The notes below the pieces were generated by a model that was not told the origin of the DNA, ran no database searches, and saw only the letters and a program-made list of their open reading frames with translations. From Parafrigoribacterium_A soli (GTDB taxonomy: Bacteria > Actinomycetota > Actinomycetes > Actinomycetales > Microbacteriaceae), in assembly GCF_040227235.1 (NCBI RefSeq), contig NZ_JBELNZ010000002.1:62001-126000 (forward strand): a stretch of DNA of 64,000 bases. Direction: 5' to 3'. Below are positions 26,084 to 34,405 of the stretch, one piece after another (position 1 is the stretch's first letter; each line of letters opens with the position of its first letter). The translations under genes were made by a program, and so were the position numbers.

Positions 26084-27007
26084 ATGCAAGATCCCGCCGC
26101 TTTGTACGAGTTCGCTGCCGATGCCGCCGATGTTCCGGAGGGCCTGAATCTCGTCGCCGGTCTCACCGGATTCGCCGACTCGGGGGCCGCCGTCACACAG
26201 TTCACCGACTACCTTCTCGAGACCCTCGATCACCGGGTCGTGGCCACGTTCGACACCGACGAACTATTCGATTACCGGGCTCGTCGGCCGCTCGTCTACT
26301 TCGACCAGGACCACCTGAGCGACTACAAGCCGGCCACGCTCGCGCTCTACCTCGCCACGGATGAGATCGGTCAGCAGTTTCTGCTCCTCACCGGCTTCGA
26401 GCCCGATTTCCAGTGGGAGCGGTTCTCCGCCGCCGTGCTTCAGCTCATCGACACCTTCAAGGTGCGCACTACCACCTGGGTGCACGCGATCCCGATGCCG
26501 GTACCGCACACGCGGCCTATCGGCGTGACGGTCAGCGGCAACCGCTCAGAGCTCATCGACTCCATGTCGATCTGGAAGCCGAACACCCAGGTGCCGGCCA
26601 ACGTGCTGCACCTGATCGAATACCGCCTGTCGGCGCTCGGCCATCCGATCACGGGATTCGTTCTGCTGATACCTCACTACCTGGCAGACACCGAACATCC
26701 GGATGCTGCGGTCAAGGCACTCGAGGTCATCAGCGTCGCCACCGGTCTGATCTTCCCGACCGACAGCCTGCGCGAAGAGGGCCGGGAGTTCCTCGCCAAG
26801 ATAGACGCCCAAGTGGAGACGAACCAGGAGCTCGCTCGCCTCGTCGGTGCGCTCGAGGAGCGGCATGACTCCTATATGCAGGGCAACCCGCTCCGGTCGC
26901 CGCTCACCGACGAAGACGGCGGTCTGCCGAGCGCCGACGAGATCGCCGCAGAGCTCGAGAACTTCCTTGCCATCCGCCGAAACGGAGAAGATGACACGCT
27001 GTCCTGA
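26084..27007 (+). CDS. PAC2-family protein
   Basis: A 307-aa protein of the PAC2 (proteasome assembly chaperone 2-like) family, widespread in Actinobacteria whether or not they have proteasomes. Family segments: LNLVAGLTGFADSGAAVTQ, VATFDTDELFDYRARRP, LLLTGFEPDFQWERF and a C-terminal helical region. Function in bacteria is not established. ATG 26084 is chosen over TTG 26081 because of the TAGAGT box. It precedes an MFS gene by 35 nt in the same direction. Confidence 0.9.
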   Translation: MQDPAALYEFAADAADVPEGLNLVAGLTGFADSGAAVTQFTDYLLETLDHRVVATFDTDELFDYRARRPLVYFDQDHLSDYKPATLALYLATDEIGQQFLLLTGFEPDFQWERFSAAVLQLIDTFKVRTTTWVHAIPMPVPHTRPIGVTVSGNRSELIDSMSIWKPNTQVPANVLHLIEYRLSALGHPITGFVLLIPHYLADTEHPDAAVKALEVISVATGLIFPTDSLREEGREFLAKIDAQVETNQELARLVGALEERHDSYMQGNPLRSPLTDEDGGLPSADEIAAELENFLAIRRNGEDDTLS

Positions 27008-27042
27008 CAGGTGCTCGTAGCGGTGGCAGGAGAAGTGAAGGC

Positions 27043-28371
27043 GTGAACTCGGGTCGATCGTGGCTGATGTGGGCCGTGGCCATGGTCGCGTACATCACGG
27101 CGGTGCTGCAGCGCACCTCGCTCGGCGTCGCGGGTGTGGATGCCGCCCATCGCTTCGACGTATCCGCGTCGGTGTTGTCGAGCCTCACGGTCATTCAGCT
27201 GATCGTCTACGCCGCGCTGCAAATTCCCGTCGGTGTCATCCTTGATCGGGTCGGCCCGAAGCGACTGATCGCCACGGGCGCCCTGCTCATGATGCTCGGG
27301 CAGGTCACGCTCGCCTTTGCACCGTCCATCGGCATGGCGATCGGGGGGCGGATGCTGCTCGGCGCGGGCGACGCGATGACCTTCATCTCTGTCATCCGAC
27401 TGCTGGCATCGTGGTTCGGCGGCCGGATGCTGCCCCAGGTGTCGCAGTGGACGGGCAACATCGGCGCGCTCGGTCAGGTGCTCTCGGCCATCCCGTTCTC
27501 CTTCGTGCTGCGCGACTTCGGCTGGACTCCGGCGTTCCTCGGCGTGGCCGCGGTGTCTGCTTTCGCCTTCGTGTTGGTCGTCGCGCTGATGTCGAACGGT
27601 GGTGACCCGCTCGCTCGATCCGGGGCGGCCACGAGTTGGCGCGGAGCCATGCGACAACTTCGGGAGAGCCTCGGGCGACCCGGCACCCAGCTGGGGTTCT
27701 GGTCGCACTTCGTCAGCCAGTCGTCCGGCACCGTCTTCAGCCTACTCTGGGGCTTTCCGTTCATGGTGGGTGCGCTCGGCTACAGTCCCGAACTGGCCTC
27801 GACGCTGCTGGCATCTTTTGTGGTCGTCGGTGCGGTGAGCGGGCCGGTGCTCGGCATCCTCACCGCGCGCTTTCCGCTGAGGCGGTCGAATCTCGTTCTC
27901 GGCATCGTCGCCACGATGGGAGTGGTGTGGACCGTCGTGCTCCTGTGGCCCGGCATGCCGCCCCTCTGGCTCATCCTCCTGCTCATCGTGGCCATGGGTG
28001 TCGGCGGTCCTGGCTCATTGATCGGCTTCGACTTCGCCCGGAGCTTCAACCCATTGCGCAGCCTCGGTTCGGCGAACGGTGTGGTCAACGTCGGCGGGTT
28101 CCTCGCGAGCTTCGTCATGATGTACCTGATCGGCGTCGTGCTGGATGTGACGAACCAGGTGCGGATGGCGGGCGGTGGTGGGAGCGAAGTCTTCGCGCTG
28201 GATTCGTTCCGGATCGCCTTCGCCGTGCAGTACATCGTGATCGGTATAGGGGTCGTCTTCCTGGTGCGCGCGCGACGGCGAACGAGGCGGCGCCTGCACG
28301 AGGACGAGGGAATAGAAGTGGCCCCGATCTGGGTTGCACTCTCCAGAGCACGCAAGCGTCGCAATATATAG
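27043..28371 (+). CDS. MFS transporter
   Basis: A 442-aa membrane protein with about 12 predicted helices. MFS signatures are visible: the loop 2-3 motif GVILDRVGPKRLIATG and a second-half counterpart near GILTARFPLRRSNLV. It begins MNSGRSWLMWAVAMVAYITA at GTG 27043 after AGGAGAAG. The C-terminus is a basic cytoplasmic tail (RARRRTRRRLHEDEG). Substrate cannot be deduced. It lies upstream of rpoD, separated by 223 nt that contain a weak hairpin (28380-28401) and a TTGACA element at 28485-28490 but no clearly paired -10. Confidence 0.88.
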   Translation: MNSGRSWLMWAVAMVAYITAVLQRTSLGVAGVDAAHRFDVSASVLSSLTVIQLIVYAALQIPVGVILDRVGPKRLIATGALLMMLGQVTLAFAPSIGMAIGGRMLLGAGDAMTFISVIRLLASWFGGRMLPQVSQWTGNIGALGQVLSAIPFSFVLRDFGWTPAFLGVAAVSAFAFVLVVALMSNGGDPLARSGAATSWRGAMRQLRESLGRPGTQLGFWSHFVSQSSGTVFSLLWGFPFMVGALGYSPELASTLLASFVVVGAVSGPVLGILTARFPLRRSNLVLGIVATMGVVWTVVLLWPGMPPLWLILLLIVAMGVGGPGSLIGFDFARSFNPLRSLGSANGVVNVGGFLASFVMMYLIGVVLDVTNQVRMAGGGGSEVFALDSFRIAFAVQYIVIGIGVVFLVRARRRTRRRLHEDEGIEVAPIWVALSRARKRRNI

Positions 28372-28594
28372 CAGTGCGACCGGCCGCTGGCAAGAGGCCG
28401 GGCGAAAGCATGCAATAATTGATCCCAAGACCCTTTCGATTCCACGGGTACCTTGCACACCTCAGGTGCGCGATGACTCAGGACTTGACATGGGTCTTAG
28501 TGCTGCCCGAAATGGCCTACTCCGGATCTCGTTCCGACGAACCGGACGGCATTCAGACCGATCGGGCAGCGAGCTCACAATCGAAAGGTGCCCA

Positions 28595-29995
<1,401 letters not shown>

Positions 29996-30005
29996 GCCTG
30001 TCGGC

Positions 30006-31292
30006 TTGAAGTACCTGCTGCCGGTTGCCCTGGGCAAACTGGTGCGGGGGCTCGCGCGCCTGCGTGGTGGTGGCTCGGCCTTTCCCGGCTATGTCACCAC
30101 CAGGCTCGCGCCGCGCTTTCTCGAGGAGGTCACGGGCCAGTTTCGGCACGGCATCGTCTATGTCCTCGGCTCGAACGGCAAGTCGACCACGACGCACATG
30201 CTCACCGGGGTGCTTCGCGCTCACGGGCTGAAGGTCTTCACGAACCCCTCAGGCGCCAACCTCCCGCAGGGTATTGCCTCGTCGATCCTCGGCGAGTCGA
30301 GCCTGCTGGGAAAGCTCGATGCCGACATCGGCGTTCTCGAGGTCGACGAGGCCTTCGCGCTGGAGTTCGCCGACACCGTGCCGCCCTCGACCGTGCTGGT
30401 GCTCAACACCCAGGTCGATCAGCTGTACCGCTTCTATGAGACGGAACGCGTCGCCGACATGATGCTCGATACGGCGGAGCGCGCGAAGCTGCACATCGTC
30501 ACCAATCGTGAGGACCCGTACCTCAGTAAGGTCGCCGCGCGCTACGCCGACGGTGACGCCTCGCAGAATCCGGACATCACATACTTCGGCGCGACCGACG
30601 AGCTCATCGCGAAGGCGCCGCACGGCCTCTTCAACGCGGCGGATTACCGGGATGCGAACGCCGTGGAGGTGCACCATGAGGCCCTCGCCGAGCTGGTCGA
30701 CACCGATCGCACCGGCGCGAAGATCGCCGTTGCCGGCGAGCTGATCGACGTCGTGCTTCCCGCGAAGGGCCTGCACTACGGCATCGATGCCGCGGCGGCG
30801 GTCGCCACGGCGGCGATCATCCTCGGCGACCAGTTCTCGCCGCCGTCTGCCGTTGCCGCCTTCGCGGCGATGAAGCCGGCGTACGGTCGAGGCGAACTCC
30901 TCGATTTCGGCGACGAAAAGGTCGAGTTCGTCATGTTCAAGAACGCCGCGAGCCTGCAGCTGAACCTCGACGCCATCCCCGAGCCACCGGAGCAGGTGCT
31001 TCTCGCCATCGACGAGGGCACCCCCGACATCTCCTGGATCTATGACATCGACTTCTCGGCCATCGATCACGTCGACGTCATCACCGGCGCCAAGGCGTGG
31101 CAGCTCGCCACGCGATTGGAACACGAGGGCATGCGCATCGGAGTGGTCGAGCCGGACCTGCGCAAGGCCATCGAGTTGATGCGGGCGTTGCCACGCCCGT
31201 CGAGCGGCATGAAGACGTGGATCGTGAACTACGAGATCATGATGCTCGCGCGCAAGCAGATCGGCTTCCTGGAACTGGAGAATCAGCGATGA
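30006..31292 (+). CDS. murT: MurT-like ligase (DUF1727 C-terminus), zinc ribbon absent
   Basis: Homologue of MurT, the Mur-ligase subunit that with GatD amidates the alpha-carboxyl of D-Glu in lipid II. The ATP-binding loop VLGSNGKSTTTHML (near residue 53) is intact, as are LEVDEAFA, KNAASLQLNL and DISWIYDIDF (near 341-350). Characterised MurT proteins carry a four-cysteine zinc ribbon inserted near residues 200-230; this protein contains no cysteine. A TTG start at 30006 (KYLLPVALGKLVRG) aligns with the usual N-terminus; TTG 29988, overlapping the rpoD end, is an alternative. It overlaps the gatD-like gene by 4 nt. The ligase chemistry probably remains; the nucleophile may not be ammonia (inference). 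Confidence 0.85.
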   Translation: MKYLLPVALGKLVRGLARLRGGGSAFPGYVTTRLAPRFLEEVTGQFRHGIVYVLGSNGKSTTTHMLTGVLRAHGLKVFTNPSGANLPQGIASSILGESSLLGKLDADIGVLEVDEAFALEFADTVPPSTVLVLNTQVDQLYRFYETERVADMMLDTAERAKLHIVTNREDPYLSKVAARYADGDASQNPDITYFGATDELIAKAPHGLFNAADYRDANAVEVHHEALAELVDTDRTGAKIAVAGELIDVVLPAKGLHYGIDAAAAVATAAIILGDQFSPPSAVAAFAAMKPAYGRGELLDFGDEKVEFVMFKNAASLQLNLDAIPEPPEQVLLAIDEGTPDISWIYDIDFSAIDHVDVITGAKAWQLATRLEHEGMRIGVVEPDLRKAIELMRALPRPSSGMKTWIVNYEIMMLARKQIGFLELENQR

Positions 31293-32026
31293 CGACGGTG
31301 CACCTGCTCCAGCTCTACCCGGACGAGCTCGGCGTCGCGGGGGACCGCGGCAATGTCATGGCGCTCACGGCGCGCCTCGAGCGCGCAGGCATTGAGGCCT
31401 CAGTGTCGCACCATCGTGCGGGGTTGAGCCTTCCCGACGACCCGGATCTGGTGATCGTGGGCAACGGACCCCTCTCGGCCATCCGCAACATCTACGCCGA
31501 CCTGCAGTCGCACGCGGAGCAGTTGAGGTCGTGGGCATCGGCGGGCGTGCCGATCTTCGCGTACGGCGCCGGCGCGGAACTCCTCGGCGAGGGCATCACT
31601 CTCGTCGACGGTTCGGTGATCGCTGGGCTCGGCATCTTCCCGTTTCGCGCAGCGCGCACCCAGACGCGCAACGTCGGCTACGTGCTCGTCGAGTCTTCGG
31701 TGGGTCAGGTCGCAGGTTTCGAAGACAACGCCTCACAGTGGCGACTCTCGCCTGGCGCGGATGCGTTCGGAGCGCTCGTCGCCGGCAGCGGCAATGGCGA
31801 CGGCAAGAGCGAGGGCGTGCGGCTCGCTGAGTCCATCGCCACGCAGGTGGGCGGCCCCGTTCTGCCGCTCAACCCGGCGCTGACCGATTCTCTGCTCCGC
31901 GCCATCGCGCGGCGCAAGGGCTTTTCGTATGAGCCGGGCGCCGCGCATGCCGAACTCGATCGTCTCGCTACCGGGGCTCGCGCCGTGATCGTTGATAACG
32001 TGAAGCACGTGTTTTCGCGCATTTAG
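31289..32026 (+). CDS. gatD: GatD-like class I amidotransferase with glutaminase residues lost
   Basis: A 245-aa homologue of GatD, the glutaminase subunit of lipid II isoglutaminyl synthase. The fold segments are clear (LYPDELGVAGDRGNVMAL; GLGIFPF; GGPVLPLNPALTDSLL). The nucleophile motif CGGYQ is AYGAGAELLG here, putting Gly93 where Cys belongs; the His of the YLHGP motif is Gly188 (ATQVGGPVLP); the glutamine-binding FENHGGR segment reads FEDNASQW. It cannot release ammonia from glutamine by the known mechanism. Overlap of the ATG with the murT stop (ATGA) implies a stoichiometric complex, so it probably survives as a structural or substrate-binding partner. Confidence 0.85.
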   Translation: MTTVHLLQLYPDELGVAGDRGNVMALTARLERAGIEASVSHHRAGLSLPDDPDLVIVGNGPLSAIRNIYADLQSHAEQLRSWASAGVPIFAYGAGAELLGEGITLVDGSVIAGLGIFPFRAARTQTRNVGYVLVESSVGQVAGFEDNASQWRLSPGADAFGALVAGSGNGDGKSEGVRLAESIATQVGGPVLPLNPALTDSLLRAIARRKGFSYEPGAAHAELDRLATGARAVIVDNVKHVFSRI

Positions 32027-32078
32027 TCGCCGAGAACGCCGGGCCGCTCGGCTCGTGCTCCCGCCCGACCACTGCGAG

Positions 32079-32849
32079 GTGTTGACGCTGACTGATTCCC
32101 GGCTGTGCGAGGCACGCGTCGACACGGGCGCGCTCCGTGACAACGCGCGTGTCCTTCGTGGAGCGGCAGGTGCTCAATCCCTGCTCGTGGACGTCTCGGC
32201 CGACGGGCACGGTCACGGCGCAATCGAGACCGTCATGGCCGCGCTCGAGGGTGGTGCACAGTGGCTCTCGGTCAGCACGGTGGCGGATGCCGTTGCACTG
32301 CGCGAGTCGGGCATTCGGGTGCCCATCCTGACTTCGTTCGCCATGCACTGCCGCGCCGAGGTGCCCGACGTGTTCCTGCGAGGTGACCCGGCCGTGCCAG
32401 AACTGTTCGCCGCTGGTGTCTCTCTCTATGGAGTTGGTCCCGAGCTCTCGCGGCTCCGACTCAGGCCAGCGATGCGCGTCAGCGCCACGGTGCTCACAAC
32501 CAAGACGATTCAGCCCGGGGATGGCGTCTCGTACGGCTACACGTTCCGTGCCGAGAAGGTCACTAACCTGGCCATGATCGCGATCGGCTACGCGGACGGG
32601 CTTGACCGCAGGGCCGGGAACACCGCGTCCGTCATGCTCGGCGGACGCCCGCGGAGGATCGTCGGCCGCGTTGCTATGAACGCGGCGGTTCTGGATCTCG
32701 GTGCCGACGAGAGCGCTCCCGGTGAAGAAGCCGTGGTGTTCGGCGGCAGCGGCGAACCCTCCGCGGACAGCTGGGCGCAGTCTCTGGATATCACGGCGGA
32801 CGAGGTCGTCACGGTGTTCGGTCAGCGGTTGACGAGGAGCTATCGATGA
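32079..32849 (+). CDS. Short alanine-racemase-like protein lacking the PLP lysine and most of the barrel
   Basis: About 256 aa against about 370 for alanine racemase. The N-terminal KADAYGHG segment is replaced by DVSADGHG, so Asp38 stands where the PLP lysine should be. The barrel strands between IRVPILTSF and FAAGVSLYGVGPE are missing (about 130 residues). The C-terminal domain is intact: GDGVSYGYTFRAEK, AIGYADGLDRR with the catalytic-type Tyr171, and IVGRVAMN. The start is uncertain: GTG 32055, GTG 32079 or TTG 32082. It overlaps the full racemase by 4 nt. It should be inactive alone and may form a heterodimer with its neighbour (inference). Confidence 0.75.
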   Translation: MLTLTDSRLCEARVDTGALRDNARVLRGAAGAQSLLVDVSADGHGHGAIETVMAALEGGAQWLSVSTVADAVALRESGIRVPILTSFAMHCRAEVPDVFLRGDPAVPELFAAGVSLYGVGPELSRLRLRPAMRVSATVLTTKTIQPGDGVSYGYTFRAEKVTNLAMIAIGYADGLDRRAGNTASVMLGGRPRRIVGRVAMNAAVLDLGADESAPGEEAVVFGGSGEPSADSWAQSLDITADEVVTVFGQRLTRSYR

Positions 32850-33901
32850 CAGCGACACCGACGCCGCGGGTCACGGCCCAGGTAGATCTTGGGGCGTATC
32901 GCCGCAACCTGTCCCGGCTCATCCGCAGCGTGAGTCCGTCGAAAGTGATGGCCGTGGTCAAGGCGGATGCCTACGGGCACGGCCTCGTGCCGATCGCGAG
33001 AGCGGCGGTGGGCGAGGGCGTCGAGTGGCTTGGCGCTCTCGATACGCAGACGGCGCTTGAGTTGAGGTCGGCCGACATCGATCCCGGGACGAACATCTTC
33101 GCCTGGCACCTCGCCCCGGAGGAGAACTGCCGGCCCGTGATCGACGCACGAATCGACCTCGGCATCTCCACGATCGCCCAGCTCGAGCAGATTGCCGCCG
33201 CCGGGGCGCAGCGCGCGGCACGACTGCATCTCAAGATCGATACCGGCCTCCATCGCAACGGAGCATTGCGCGCCGACTGGCCAGCGCTCGTGCGCCGCGC
33301 ACGTGAACTCGAACAATCGGGTGTTGCAGAGCTGTACGGGGCCTGGACCCACATCGCCGAAGCTTCGTACGACGAGGACAGCGCGGCGATTGCGCTCTTT
33401 GAGGACGCCGTCGCGGAGGCCGAGGCACTCGGAGCACGATTCAGCCTGCTGCACCTCGCCGCGAGTGCCGCTGGGCTCTCGAGGCAGGACAGCCGCTTCG
33501 GGCTCGTGCGATTCGGCGCCTTCGGCTACGGCATCTCACCGGGAGACGGCATCACCGCAGCGGAACTGGGCCTCGAGCCGGTTCTCACTCTGGTCAGCAC
33601 GACAGTTGTGGATGCCGACGGGTCGGTCGTAGTCCCAGTCGGCTACGGCGATGGGATCTCGAGTCTCGCCGACGGCCGAGTGCAACTCTGCGTCGAGGGC
33701 GAACTGGTCGACGTGGCGCGGGTCGAATCCGACCGGATGATTCTGTCCCGCGCTGTGCGGGCCGACGCCGAGGTCATCCTGTTCGGTGCGGGCAAGCAGG
33801 GCGAATGGACCCTGCAGCAGTGGGCCGACGCGACCGGAACGATCGGTGAGGAGATCGTGACGCGGCTCGTGAGCGCCATCCCGCGGGAGTATCGAGAGTG
33901 A
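32846..33901 (+). CDS. alr: Alanine/amino-acid racemase, PLP-dependent, with reduced C-terminal domain
   Basis: A 351-aa fold-type III racemase. The PLP lysine is present (MAVVKADAYGHG, Lys39), as are LHLKIDTGLHRNG, AWTHIAEA and FGLVRFGAFGYGI. In the C-terminal domain VPVGYGDG keeps Tyr267, but the VSYGxT-type segment that precedes it in ordinary racemases is deleted, and GRVCMDQ is replaced by ARVESDRM. The adjacent short homologue has exactly that missing part. The substrate may be alanine or, given the murT/gatD context, a diamino acid (inference). Last gene of the run; a terminator follows at 33919-33948. Confidence 0.85.
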   Translation: MTATPTPRVTAQVDLGAYRRNLSRLIRSVSPSKVMAVVKADAYGHGLVPIARAAVGEGVEWLGALDTQTALELRSADIDPGTNIFAWHLAPEENCRPVIDARIDLGISTIAQLEQIAAAGAQRAARLHLKIDTGLHRNGALRADWPALVRRARELEQSGVAELYGAWTHIAEASYDEDSAAIALFEDAVAEAEALGARFSLLHLAASAAGLSRQDSRFGLVRFGAFGYGISPGDGITAAELGLEPVLTLVSTTVVDADGSVVVPVGYGDGISSLADGRVQLCVEGELVDVARVESDRMILSRAVRADAEVILFGAGKQGEWTLQQWADATGTIGEEIVTRLVSAIPREYRE

Positions 33902-33918
33902 GTCGCGCTAGACACAGC

Positions 33919-33948
33919 GATGCCCGCCATCTCGCGATGGCGGGCATC
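33919..33948. terminator. Terminator after alr, shared with the convergent DUF7455 gene
   Basis: Perfect inverted repeat GATGCCCGCCAT (33919-33930) and ATGGCGGGCATC (33937-33948), loop of 6 nt, in the 63-nt convergent gap. Confidence 0.8.
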
Positions 33949-33964
33949 AACTGAAGAGTGAGGT

Positions 33965-34192
33965 CTAGGCCTGGTCCTGTTCGAGAAGCCTGCTCGACTC
34001 GTCGTGCCACTCCGTGGCCAGCGCAGTCAGCTTCTCCTGGTACTTCTTGCCATGGTGCGCGCAGAAGAGCAACTCGCTGCTGCCGATTGACACGCGGATG
34101 TACGCCTGGGCGCCGCAGCTGTCGCAGCGATCGGCAGCAGTCAACTCGTGTGGTCGAGAATCAACCACTGTTCCTGATGCGATCTCAGACAT
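33965..34192 (-). CDS. DUF7455 small zinc-finger-like protein
   Basis: A 75-aa protein from ATG 34192 (MSEIASGTVVDSRPHELTAA) containing CDSCGAQAYIR and LLFCAHHGKKY, a probable C-x2-C...C-x2-H zinc site. It corresponds to DUF7455, a family typically encoded beside the principal sigma factor in actinobacteria. Function unknown. RBS GGGAGC lies upstream. The long open frame continuing upstream is antisense to parE and is not part of the gene. Confidence 0.85.
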   Translation of the reverse strand: MSEIASGTVVDSRPHELTAADRCDSCGAQAYIRVSIGSSELLFCAHHGKKYQEKLTALATEWHDESSRLLEQDQA

Positions 34193-34405
34193 CCGCTGCT
34201 CCCTACGGTTCGTGATGGTGCTTGGCCCGATGCCTCTATCCAAACATGCCCGCGGGCCGTGCCGCTGGCAAATGACGCGTATTTCGCTGAACGCGTACGG
34301 CTCCGTGCGCGGGGGTGTCGAAGTGCGGGGGGAGCGGGAGCCCTCGTTAGGCTGGAGCGCGGCCTTCGTCACAGCACTTCCGCAGCACGACACGGGGGCG
34401 CATGA

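Noticed and set aside
28485..28520. Sigma-70 promoter with TTGACA for rpoD
   Set aside because: TTGACA at 28485 is perfect but no acceptable -10 lies 16-18 nt downstream, so I do not list it as a promoter.
28334..28594. N-terminal extension of rpoD by 87 codons
   Set aside because: It overlaps the end of the MFS gene and has no sigma-factor character; ATG 28595 has a ribosome site and matches MATRTKA-type starts.
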